A DNA stretch of 19,985 nt from Chloroflexi bacterium UBA6622 (GTDB taxonomy: Bacteria > Chloroflexota > UBA11872), in assembly GCA_002433065.1 (NCBI GenBank), contig DJHK01000012.1, positions 1 to 19,985 of the forward strand. The letters run 5' to 3'. Each line of letters begins with the position of its first letter. The stretch's first letter is position 1. Under the pieces are notes generated by a model, which was not told the DNA's origin, did not search any database, and saw nothing but the letters and a program-made list of their open reading frames with translations. A program made the translations under genes and the position numbers. This document shows positions 1-6,662 of the stretch, piece after piece.

Positions 1-773
1 CTGAATCAACTCCGGCGGCTGAAGGCACCCCGGCAGCTGAAGCCACCCCGGCGGCTGAAGCCACCCCGGCAGCCGAAACAACTCCGGCGGCTGAAGCCAC
101 CCCGGCAGCCGAAACAACTCCGGCGGCTGAATCAACTCCGGCAGCTGAAGCCACCCCGGCGGCTGAAGCAACTCCGGCAGCCGAATCAACCCCTGTAGCC
201 GAAACGCCCCCGACGGCTGAAGCCACCCCGGCGGCTGAAGCCACCCCGGCGGCTGAAGCCACCCCGGCGGCTCCGGCGGCAAGTCACGACAGTACCGGTG
301 CGACGGCCGAAGTTGAACCGACGTTGCAGGGTGTTCTGGTTGCTGTGGATCCGTTCGTGATCCGAGTTGGAGGTATTGTGTTTACGAGGCCGCTTGATTC
401 GCCACTTGTATTTGATGGGACGGTTGCAGTAGGCGACGTTGTCGTGGTGACATATGAGGCGTTGCGTGCTTCGTCGTCGTATGTGCTTGTTGCTCGGGAA
501 ATATCGGCTGTGGCTTCGTCAGTCGAAGATTCCACCCACCTCCAAGGATTTTTGGATCAAAAGAACGGGGACGTGATTATCGTCAACGGCACCATGGTTG
601 GAACCCAGGGCTTGGCCCTCAAACCAGTTTCCAAGGCTGCGCTACAGCCAGGTGTGTTGGTGGAGATCGACGTTGTTAATGTGGATGGTGCCTATCAGGC
701 AGTAGCGATCAGGCTCATGCCGCAAGGATTGTTTCGACCCCTTCCAAATCTGTTGGGGCCACCACTAGGATAA
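1..773 (+). CDS. Partial gene: hexapeptide-repeat protein with DUF5666-like C-terminal region
   Basis: The reading frame is open from base 3 (256 visible codons) and ends at TAA 771-773; the true start lies before the window. The visible N-terminal part is 15 tandem hexapeptides of the type E-[A/S/T]-T-P-A-A, followed by a short Ser/Thr/Gly spacer and about 150 residues with two beta-rich segments. The first (from about base 324) has the pattern G-x-L-x-A-V-D-x-x-x-I-R-V-G-G, then V-G-D-V-V-V-V and a closing A-R-E-I. The second repeats this layout. That is the layout of DUF5666 repeats, small beta-barrels found in exported bacterial proteins. The Ala/Pro/Glu/Thr repeat resembles a stalk or spacer at a cell surface. 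Function is unknown and export is inferred, because no signal peptide is visible here. The TTG at 324 falls inside the continuous frame, so it is not the start. The 3' end overlaps the facing gene by 9 bp. Confidence 0.75.
   Translation, partial: ESTPAAEGTPAAEATPAAEATPAAETTPAAEATPAAETTPAAESTPAAEATPAAEATPAAESTPVAETPPTAEATPAAEATPAAEATPAAPAASHDSTGATAEVEPTLQGVLVAVDPFVIRVGGIVFTRPLDSPLVFDGTVAVGDVVVVTYEALRASSSYVLVAREISAVASSVEDSTHLQGFLDQKNGDVIIVNGTMVGTQGLALKPVSKAALQPGVLVEIDVVNVDGAYQAVAIRLMPQGLFRPLPNLLGPPLG
3..272 (+). repeat. 15 tandem 18-bp coding repeats (E-x-T-P-A-A)
   Basis: Fifteen in-frame 18-bp units run without gaps. Third bases and the second residue of each unit vary (Ala, Ser, Thr or Gly after Glu). 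The two-unit block at 57-92 is repeated exactly at 93-128, and the three units at 219-272 are identical. These point to recent slippage or unequal exchange. Two units (183-218) are the most divergent. The array continues left of the window. Confidence 0.95.
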
Positions 774-1925
774 AACGAGAAGGTTCGGGGGTATTTGCAT
801 CCGATGGCCACTGGTGGTCGGTTCGATCCCAAAAACTTGTTGAGGTGTCATGAGAGGCTTGTCAGAAAAGTATCGTGCATAAGGGTTCTGGTTAAAAAGC
901 TTGATGCCTCGCCATTGCATTCTCGGGTAAACGGTTGGATTGGTCATTGCGTTGTATTTGTGTATTTTGGCGTCCGGGCTCCCGAATCCATCCGCATCAA
1001 AAACTACCTCGACCTCCGGAAAAACCTTTATATGTTGTTTGCGAGGAATCATCGACCACCCATTGGTTGTGGCGTCGACGAATTGATGGACAATAAGCAC
1101 TTTTTTATGCGAGAGACCAGCCGACCGTACGTAATTGGCCAGTAGGCTCTGGGTCTCGTTGATTAGCTCGGCCGACAGGGATCCCCATGGAGTTCCGGGT
1201 ATTGATTGCCCGGGCTTTGTCGCGAATTCTGGGTCAAGCGCAATGTGGACATTTGGAAAGCTTAGATAACCAGCCTTGATCATTCGCTCGATAATGGGGA
1301 TCGGCGAAAGGCGGCCAAGCTGGGCGTCAAGGACAACAGCCATTCCCCGTTTAGCAGCAGGCTTTATGTAGTCCTCTATGAGATCAACGCCTAAGGCATC
1401 AAGAAAAATGAGGCACGAATCTTCTGAGCCGTGACATGGACGAGCCAAAGCGTAGATTAAGTGGGGCGCCACCGTGACACGATCTCCCGTGAGGTCCGAG
1501 GTTGAATTCACCCAGGGTTTAATCCCTTGTTCGAGTTCATTAAAGGACTTGAAAGTTCCTAGCAGGCCCAAAATTGGAGCTATGCCAAAGCTTCGTCCAT
1601 AGACGGTGATTAGACGAGTGTTCTGCATAACTGACTGAGGTTCACTGTGTTCTGGCGGTCGACAGTCATCGACGTGTAGTAAAGAGCCTGCAGGGCTAGG
1701 TACACGGGCCTTCTGGATGTTTGCTAGAACCGTTCCAGAAATTGCCGGATCGTTGAGGGTGGTCTCAGGCTTTTGGTCCGGACAAATCGAAGACAACAGG
1801 GGTTGTGCGAACGGGCCAGGTTGTGTGGGAATCACAGCAGCGGCCATCCTCCCGCTTACAGAACTTGCTGTGCCTCCCGCCAGCAGCCTCAGGCTGTCCC
1901 TGAGAAACGACCGGCGTCCCCGCAT
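765..1925 (-). CDS. Tat-exported protein of unknown function with a barrel-like fold
   Basis: The 386-residue product starts at ATG 1925. Its N-terminus has a twin-arginine motif, R-R-S-F-L-R at residues 4-9, then a weakly hydrophobic stretch with small residues to about 31. This fits export by the Tat pathway. The mature part alternates hydrophobic strands with helices: L-I-T-V-Y-G (105-110), V-A-P-H-L-I-Y (152-158), A-V-V-L-D-A-Q-L-G (196-204), V-H-I-A-L-D-P-E-F (226-234), V-L-I-V-H-Q-F (276-282), V-V-F-D-A-D-G-F-G (307-315), G-I-K-L-F (340-344). Strand-end acids (Asp200, Asp231, Glu233, Asp310, Asp312) look like an alpha/beta-barrel active site. I recall similar uncharacterised exported proteins in actinobacterial-type genomes but no named family. 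A glycoside-hydrolase-like activity is only a guess. No Shine-Dalgarno is seen; a -10-like box lies 7 bp before the ATG. The gene follows ddl on the same strand after a 114-bp gap. Confidence 0.7.
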   Translation of the reverse strand: MRGRRSFLRDSLRLLAGGTASSVSGRMAAAVIPTQPGPFAQPLLSSICPDQKPETTLNDPAISGTVLANIQKARVPSPAGSLLHVDDCRPPEHSEPQSVMQNTRLITVYGRSFGIAPILGLLGTFKSFNELEQGIKPWVNSTSDLTGDRVTVAPHLIYALARPCHGSEDSCLIFLDALGVDLIEDYIKPAAKRGMAVVLDAQLGRLSPIPIIERMIKAGYLSFPNVHIALDPEFATKPGQSIPGTPWGSLSAELINETQSLLANYVRSAGLSHKKVLIVHQFVDATTNGWSMIPRKQHIKVFPEVEVVFDADGFGSPDAKIHKYNAMTNPTVYPRMQWRGIKLFNQNPYARYFSDKPLMTPQQVFGIEPTTSGHRMQIPPNLLVLS

Positions 1926-1932
1926 TGCTTCG

Positions 1933-1938
1933 GTTATA
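1933..1938 (-). promoter_or_regulatory. Candidate -10 box placed for leaderless transcription
   Basis: Read on the minus strand this is TATAAC, with exactly 7 bp between it and the ATG at 1925. No Shine-Dalgarno precedes the ATG and I see no good -35. The placement fits a leaderless mRNA for the Tat-exported protein gene. Chance occurrence in AT-rich spacer is possible. Confidence 0.35.
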
Positions 1939-1943
1939 AACTA

Positions 1944-1967
1944 TACCGCAAGAAAATTCCTGCGGTA
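1944..1967. repeat. 24-bp inverted repeat upstream of the Tat-protein gene
   Basis: TACCGCA at 1944-1950 pairs with TGCGGTA at 1961-1967. The pairing continues inwards with one G-T wobble and three further pairs, leaving almost no loop. It sits where a -35 element for the minus-strand promoter would be, so it may be an operator. As an RNA hairpin it is not followed by a U tract on either strand. Confidence 0.5.
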
Positions 1968-1989
1968 ATCGGCCCCGTTTCGGCGGCAT

Positions 1990-2008
1990 CGACCCCTGCA
2001 GGGGTTCG
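1990..2008 (-). terminator. Hairpin after ddl, possible terminator without U tract
   Basis: A perfect 14-bp palindrome, ACCCCTGCAGGGGT at 1992-2005, can be extended on the minus strand to a stem of CGA/TCG plus CCCC/GGGG with one bulged A and loop TGCA. It begins about 30 bp after the ddl stop. No run of T follows on the minus strand, so intrinsic termination is doubtful; it could be a processing or protein-binding site. Confidence 0.3.
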
Positions 2009-2039
2009 CTAAAGATCATCGATAACAGCGTGGGCTGGA

Positions 2040-3110
2040 TCAGTTGTACGTCGTCTTATTCTGGTGACGATCGGCGTGACGCTCGAGGGCAAGCTCAATG
2101 AGTCGATCCAGCAATTTCTGGTTGTTAACGCCGCTGGCGGCCCACAATTTGGGAAATTGGCTGATGGCGGTGAATCCTGGAATGGTGTTGATCTCATTCA
2201 GCACAACATCTAGCGTTTCTCCATCGACAAGAAAGTCAACCCGGGCTAAACCGGCTGCATCAATTGCGGCAAAGGCTTCACATGCCATTTTGCGGATTTC
2301 TACTGCTAGGGTGTCTGGAATGTCCGCTGGAATGACCTCACGTGAGGAGCTATTCACGTACTTGGCCTCGTAATCATAAAATTCGTCACCAGGGATGATC
2401 TCGCCGCAGACAGAGGTTTCCGGCTGCTCATTCCCAATCACACTAACTTCGATTTCGCGAGCGTTTGGGACCGCTTTCTCCACAATTAAGCGTCGGTCGT
2501 ATGTCGCAGCTATATCCAACGCAGGGCCTAGCTCTGATTCTGTATCAACCTTGGTTACCCCAACGCTACTCCCAAGATTGCACGGTTTGACGAAGACCGG
2601 GTAGCTGAAAGTGTTTTCAATGTCTGCTAGAACAAGTTCGGCTTCATGGCGCCATGCTCTTCGGGTGAACAATTTCCACGATGTAACCGGGATTCCATGA
2701 TCGCTAAGGACATTTTTTTGGAGTGCCTTGTCCATCCCTACCGCTGATCCCACAACGCCGCTTCCCACGTAGGCGATGCCGGCCAGTTCAAGTAATCCCT
2801 GGATCGTTCCATCTTCGCCATAGGGTCCGTGCATTACTGGAAATACCACATCTAACGGTTTTTCGAGCCAAGCCCCTCGATGTGGGCTTGGTGGTGTGGT
2901 TGGTAGATTGACGGGAACTTGTGTTGGTGGCCTGTCTTGTCCGGAGTCGGCTTCGAGCAGTGGCATCGGGTCGTCTTCAAGTAGCCATTCACCTGTTTTT
3001 GAGATTCCGATTGCCTGAACGTCATACTTATCGGGATCGAGCGAATCGAGCACAAACTTGGCAGATCTAAGCGAGACCTCATGCTCGCCGGATCGCCCAC
3101 CGAAGATCAC
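2040..3110 (-). CDS. ddl: D-alanine--D-alanine ligase
   Basis: This is an ATP-grasp enzyme joining two D-Ala for the peptidoglycan precursor in the cytoplasm. Numbering from the GTG at 3110 (356 residues), the hallmarks are F-G-G-R-S-G-E-H-E-V-S (3-13), H-G-P-Y-G-E-D-G (94-101), V-K-P-C-N-L-G-S-S-V-G-V (174-185), E-F-Y-D-Y-E-A-K-Y (243-251) and N-E-I-N-T-I-P-G-F-T (305-314). The Tyr in the omega-loop sequence Y-D-Y-E-A-K is the D-Ala, not D-Lac, type. The start is a problem. The family's first strand is encoded upstream as E-K-L-R-V-G-V, but no ATG, GTG or TTG lies in frame between the TGA at 3173-3171 and the GTG at 3110. Either GTG 3110 is used and half of the first strand is lost, or an ATC at 3131, overlapping the pyrE stop, initiates. 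It follows pyrE directly and is probably co-transcribed and coupled. Confidence 0.93.
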   Translation of the reverse strand: MIFGGRSGEHEVSLRSAKFVLDSLDPDKYDVQAIGISKTGEWLLEDDPMPLLEADSGQDRPPTQVPVNLPTTPPSPHRGAWLEKPLDVVFPVMHGPYGEDGTIQGLLELAGIAYVGSGVVGSAVGMDKALQKNVLSDHGIPVTSWKLFTRRAWRHEAELVLADIENTFSYPVFVKPCNLGSSVGVTKVDTESELGPALDIAATYDRRLIVEKAVPNAREIEVSVIGNEQPETSVCGEIIPGDEFYDYEAKYVNSSSREVIPADIPDTLAVEIRKMACEAFAAIDAAGLARVDFLVDGETLDVVLNEINTIPGFTAISQFPKLWAASGVNNQKLLDRLIELALERHADRHQNKTTYN

Positions 3111-3130
3111 ACCAACTCGAAGTTTTTCGA

Positions 3131-3679
3131 TTAGGTCACCAACCCGAGGCTGGTGCTGGTAAACAACGCGTCAAATCGAAAACCAGCGCGTTCCATAGCT
3201 TCCTTCGCACCTTCTTCTCGATCAACAATGCCGATCACCAGAAGAATGTTGGCTCCCGCGTCCCGTAATGCTTGTGCTGACTCAACCGCCTGGCCTCCAG
3301 TCGTGAGCACGTCTTCAACCAACACGACGTTGTCATCTTTTTCAAGAATTCCTTCGAACCGTCGGCTGGTTCCATAACCCTTGGCTTCAGCGCGAACCAA
3401 GATACTGGGTAAATTGGTAGCAAGTGACAGCGCTGTTGCGAGGGGGACGGCTCCAAGTTCCGGGCCGGCTACTCGTTGCGTCTCTTTGGGGATTCGGGGG
3501 CTTAAGGCCTGAGCGATGTCTTGCAAAAGGCCGGGCTCAGTGGTGAATCGGTACTTATCAAGATAGTACCGACTGCGACGACCTGAACGGAGGACGAAAT
3601 CGCCTTCCAAGTAGGCCGCGCCTACGATGCGTGCTCCCAACGCATCGAGGTCATCACTTGTTGAAAAGGAGTTATTCAC
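3131..3679 (-). CDS. pyrE: Orotate phosphoribosyltransferase
   Basis: This enzyme transfers ribose-5-phosphate from PRPP to orotate in pyrimidine synthesis. The 182-residue length is close to the usual 180-215. The N-terminal F-V-L-R-S-G-R-R-S-R-Y-Y-L-D (28-41) matches the family's F-x-L-x-S-G-x-x-S-x-Y-Y. R-A-E-A-K-G-Y-G-T (96-104) is the flexible catalytic loop with its conserved Lys. V-V-L-V-E-D-V-L-T-T-G-G-Q (118-130) is the PRPP-binding motif. Translation starts at GTG 3679. No Shine-Dalgarno is seen, but TAATCT lies 7 bp upstream, as for a leaderless transcript. The gene is first in a minus-strand unit with ddl and is divergent from the SDR gene across a 95-bp spacer. Confidence 0.93.
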   Translation of the reverse strand: MNNSFSTSDDLDALGARIVGAAYLEGDFVLRSGRRSRYYLDKYRFTTEPGLLQDIAQALSPRIPKETQRVAGPELGAVPLATALSLATNLPSILVRAEAKGYGTSRRFEGILEKDDNVVLVEDVLTTGGQAVESAQALRDAGANILLVIGIVDREEGAKEAMERAGFRFDALFTSTSLGLVT

Positions 3680-3686
3680 TGCATTC

Positions 3687-3692
3687 AGATTA
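3687..3692 (-). promoter_or_regulatory. Candidate -10 box for pyrE-ddl
   Basis: On the minus strand this reads TAATCT (five of six to TATAAT), 7 bp before the pyrE GTG. There is no Shine-Dalgarno between them and no convincing -35. It is the same arrangement as before the Tat-protein and phosphatase genes. It lies in the 3680-3774 spacer shared with the divergent SDR gene. Confidence 0.35.
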
Positions 3693-3774
3693 GCAGTTTA
3701 GTTTGTGTTGGCTTGCGGTCTTCTATCCAATCTGTTCAACATGTTGTGGCGGAGGGCTGTCATCGGCGGAGTAA

Positions 3775-4728
3775 ATGCCGAACGCACTGATTTTGGGTGT
3801 AACCGGATATACCGGCAGCACGTTGGCTCGTTGTTTGGTTGAGCACGGTTGGTCTGTCCGTGGCATTGGTCGGAGTGACACGGCAGCGGCAGATCTTGAA
3901 GATCTTGGAGTTGAGGTTGAAATTGCTGACGTGGCTGAACCCGACGAACTTCAAGGCATTGGTCGTAAGGATGACCATGTGTTTTATCTCGTGGGAAGCG
4001 TAAATGGAGCGCGAGCATGGATTGAAAGGGTCTGCTTAGAAGGGGTGAAGGCTGCAGAGGCTTCATTGACCAACACGGATATCGCGTCCTTTGTGCTTGT
4101 TCAAACGCTGGCTCCATATGGGACTGGATTGCCGGGCCCTATTGGCGAGGACACGCCAGACCGGCCCAACTCACATCTCGGTCGGGTAAGTGTGCGTGCT
4201 GAGACGCATTTGCGTGCGGCGTTAGAGGAACGGAACTTCCCCGTACGATTTGTTCGAGCCGGCACGATTTACGGTCCGGGACGTCGGACAATTCGATCCA
4301 TGCGCGATGGCCGATTACGGTTAATTGGTGGTGGCTTAAACACCGCGAGTCGGATCCATGTTTCCGATTTGGCCAAGGTGTTACATGCAGTTGCTGAGCG
4401 TGGGTGCGATGGAAAGATGTATTTGGCTGTTGATGACCTCCCAGTAAGTCTTAACGCCTATTTCGATCGTTTGGCAGAGCGAGCCAAGGTTCCGGCGCCG
4501 GGTTCAACTCCCAGATGGCTTGCACAACTGATGATTAAATTTTTTGGTGCTACATCGTTGATTACACGTGGACATGTGCCTTTGAGTCACAATCTTTATG
4601 CCTTGGTAACGGCTAATTACGCGTGTTCGAATACTCGGGTGCGCGAGGAGCTTGGCGTCGACCTCGCATATCCCACCTATGTTGAAGGCATAGAAAGCCT
4701 TCTGGACGAGGATGGCAAGGATGCGTAG
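3775..4728 (+). CDS. SDR-family epimerase/dehydratase-like protein, catalytic Tyr-Lys missing
   Basis: The 317-residue protein has an extended SDR fold. G-V-T-G-Y-T-G (8-14) is the nucleotide-binding glycine motif, D52 is in the position expected after the third strand, and I-Y-G-P-G (165-169) and R-I-H-V-S-D-L-A (193-200) are typical of NAD-dependent epimerase/dehydratases. Where the family has Y-x-x-x-K before A-E, this protein has R137-V-S-V-R141 followed by A-E. Both catalytic residues are therefore replaced, so it may bind a nucleotide without classical redox chemistry. The ATG at 3775 has G-G-C-G-G-A-G four bases upstream, a good ribosome site. It precedes the permease gene by 32 bp, so they are likely co-transcribed. 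The substrate is unknown. Confidence 0.8.
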   Translation: MPNALILGVTGYTGSTLARCLVEHGWSVRGIGRSDTAAADLEDLGVEVEIADVAEPDELQGIGRKDDHVFYLVGSVNGARAWIERVCLEGVKAAEASLTNTDIASFVLVQTLAPYGTGLPGPIGEDTPDRPNSHLGRVSVRAETHLRAALEERNFPVRFVRAGTIYGPGRRTIRSMRDGRLRLIGGGLNTASRIHVSDLAKVLHAVAERGCDGKMYLAVDDLPVSLNAYFDRLAERAKVPAPGSTPRWLAQLMIKFFGATSLITRGHVPLSHNLYALVTANYACSNTRVREELGVDLAYPTYVEGIESLLDEDGKDA

Positions 4729-4760
4729 CGTTCCTCACCAGCTTTTGTGGACACACACCA

Positions 4761-6548
4761 TTGACTCTTGAAATCGGCTTTGTTCTGGCCGTCATGGTGG
4801 TGGCAATGGTGTTGTTTGCACTAGGACGATTTCCAGCGGATCTCGTGGCGCTGGGTGTCCTTTTGACGCTTTTTTTTAGCCGCGTGATCACGCTTGAGCA
4901 AGCGCTTGGAGGTTTTTCAAATGAGGCTGTCGTTGCGATCGGCTCGATTTTTGTAGTTAGTACGGGCTTGCAATTCACAGGTGTGGCTGACCGTATTGGC
5001 CAGTGGATTCGCCGGATTTCACGGCAAAGCGAAAGTCGCTTGATCCTGGTAACAATGCTTAGCGTGGCTGGACTTTCTGCGGTCATGAATGCCGTAGGGG
5101 CAGTTGCCGTGCTACTGCCAGCGGTCATATCGGCGGCTCGGTCAATAAAGATGCCGGTTTCGCGAGCGCTTATGCCGTTAGCTATCGGATCACTACTGGG
5201 CAATATGCTCACCTTGGTGGGTACGCCATCGAATATGTTGACGAGCGCCGTACTCCAGCAATATGGCTACGGGGAATTTGGTCTGTTTGAGTTCACAGTT
5301 TTTGGCGCGGTAGCTGTTCTTTTGGGTAGCGGGTTAGTTCTGATCGGTCGAAATTTCTTGGTGCCTACTCGCTTGGGGTCGAGGACGGTACAGGTTGGTC
5401 CCTCCACAGAGGCCTATCGCATTCAGGAGCGACTTTTTGAGGCGATTGTGAGTGTTGGCAGCAATCTGGAAGGTCGGAGCCTTAAGGAACTTAATTTTGG
5501 CGAACGCTTTGGGATTTCTGTTCTGGCCGTTGAACACGCTGGTAAGACGACTGTTTCTCCAGGCCCCCGTTATGAGTTATCCGTACACGACTGTCTGGTC
5601 TTAAGCGCGCGTGAGACTGACATGGAGGAACTGCAAGCTGTCTACGACTTGGATTTACAGGAGCAGATACGACTTGGCGAGATAGCACTGACCTCTGACG
5701 ATCTGAAAATGGCGGAATTGGTGCCGATGCCTCGATCAGAAGTTATTGGTCGCACGATATCTGAGCTCGCTGTTCGGGAAAGATTTGGAGCCCAAGTCCT
5801 GGCAGTTTGGCGGGATGGCATGCCTCTCAGGACCCACCTTGGTCAATTACGTGTTGAAGCTGGCGATGCATTGCTTGTGCACGGCAGCATCCAAGCCTTA
5901 ACTGAAATTCGAAGGTCTGGAGATTTTGTTGTGGTTTCGGAAGAGGATGAAGAGCCAACACGCCGTGCGCATGCCCCTGTAGCCATTGTGATTCTTTTGG
6001 CTTTTGTCCTAGCTGCGCTGTTCAAAGTGGCTCCGATTGCCATCATTGCGCTAACTGCGGCCATTGCAATGGTCCTTTCGGGATGCGTAACGATGGTCGA
6101 GGCAAGAAATTCAGTTTCCTGGCGGTCAATTCTGCTGATAGCTGCGATGTTGTCATTGGCGGAGGCTATGGTAGAGACCGGTTCGGCAACCTTTCTGGGC
6201 GAATGGGCAACGCAGAGTTTGGGTGGCTATGGAGTCTTGATAGTGCTTGGGGCTGTAATGTTGATTGCCTTTCTAGTAACCCAGGTGATGGGCAATCATG
6301 TGACTGTGGTTCTTATGGCGCCCCTTGCGATAGATGCTGCGGCGCACATCGGATCGGATCCGCGCATGTTTGCGATGGGTGTAGCGTTGGCGGCTACCTC
6401 AGGATTTGCTTCGCCGTACGCTCATCCCAGCAACCTGCTCATAATGGGTCCTGGCAACTATCGTTTCTTCGATTATGTTCGGATAGGTGTTCCGGTCGGC
6501 CTACTGACCGTCGTGGCATCGGTGGTTTTGTTGATGAGGATTTATTAA
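4761..6548 (+). CDS. SLC13-type permease with two RCK_C (TrkA-C) domains
   Basis: The 595-residue inner-membrane carrier belongs to the SLC13/DASS group that moves sulfate, dicarboxylates or related anions with cations. The order is: N-terminal helices (about 1-200) with G-F-S-N (51-54) and V-G-T-P-S-N (153-158); two cytoplasmic RCK_C domains (about 222-300 and 318-390), each with the sequence G-x-x-L-x-E-L; then C-terminal helices (about 404-595) with A-S-P-Y-A-H-P-S-N (550-558), the second Ser-Pro-Asn-type anion site. The two halves with an RCK_C pair in between are typical of bacterial 'SLC13 family permease/potassium transporter TrkA' proteins. The start is TTG 4761, which gives the family's usual short N-terminus before helix 1; I see no strong ribosome site. 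The transported ion cannot be told from sequence. Confidence 0.88.
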   Translation: MTLEIGFVLAVMVVAMVLFALGRFPADLVALGVLLTLFFSRVITLEQALGGFSNEAVVAIGSIFVVSTGLQFTGVADRIGQWIRRISRQSESRLILVTMLSVAGLSAVMNAVGAVAVLLPAVISAARSIKMPVSRALMPLAIGSLLGNMLTLVGTPSNMLTSAVLQQYGYGEFGLFEFTVFGAVAVLLGSGLVLIGRNFLVPTRLGSRTVQVGPSTEAYRIQERLFEAIVSVGSNLEGRSLKELNFGERFGISVLAVEHAGKTTVSPGPRYELSVHDCLVLSARETDMEELQAVYDLDLQEQIRLGEIALTSDDLKMAELVPMPRSEVIGRTISELAVRERFGAQVLAVWRDGMPLRTHLGQLRVEAGDALLVHGSIQALTEIRRSGDFVVVSEEDEEPTRRAHAPVAIVILLAFVLAALFKVAPIAIIALTAAIAMVLSGCVTMVEARNSVSWRSILLIAAMLSLAEAMVETGSATFLGEWATQSLGGYGVLIVLGAVMLIAFLVTQVMGNHVTVVLMAPLAIDAAAHIGSDPRMFAMGVALAATSGFASPYAHPSNLLIMGPGNYRFFDYVRIGVPVGLLTVVASVVLLMRIY

Positions 6549-6617
6549 CGGTTGTGGGTGGAGGCCCCAGCGGGTAGCTGCGATCTTCAAGAGACGAGGT
6601 TCTGGTGGTTCGGTAGC

Positions 6618-6647
6618 CTGACAATTCAGAAACGGAATGGATATAAA
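6618..6647 (+). promoter_or_regulatory. Sigma-70-type promoter for the Gfo/Idh/MocA gene
   Basis: CTGACA at 6618-6623 (five of six to TTGACA) is followed, after 18 bp, by TATAAA at 6642-6647 (five of six to TATAAT). Transcription would begin near 6654, leaving only about 9 nt before the TTG at 6663. This is the best promoter match in the window. Confidence 0.5.
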
Positions 6648-6662
6648 AGAGGGGATAGGAAC

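Noticed and set aside
3..272. Tandem repeats resembling a CRISPR-like array
   Set aside because: The units are 18 bp without spacers, stay in one reading frame and encode a regular hexapeptide, so this is a protein repeat.
4613..5212. 199-codon minus-strand frame opposite the permease gene
   Set aside because: It lies antisense to the first transmembrane region of a confidently identified permease and is rich in Thr, Ala, Ser and Arg, as expected for a shadow of hydrophobic coding sequence.
6083..6577. 164-codon plus-strand frame overlapping the 3' end of the permease gene
   Set aside because: It is out of frame with the conserved C-terminal half of the permease and its Gly/Cys-rich translation has no family resemblance.
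6552..6662. N-terminal extension of the Gfo/Idh/MocA protein from GTG 6552
   Set aside because: The added 37 residues have no counterpart before the Rossmann fold and the stretch contains the promoter and ribosome site.
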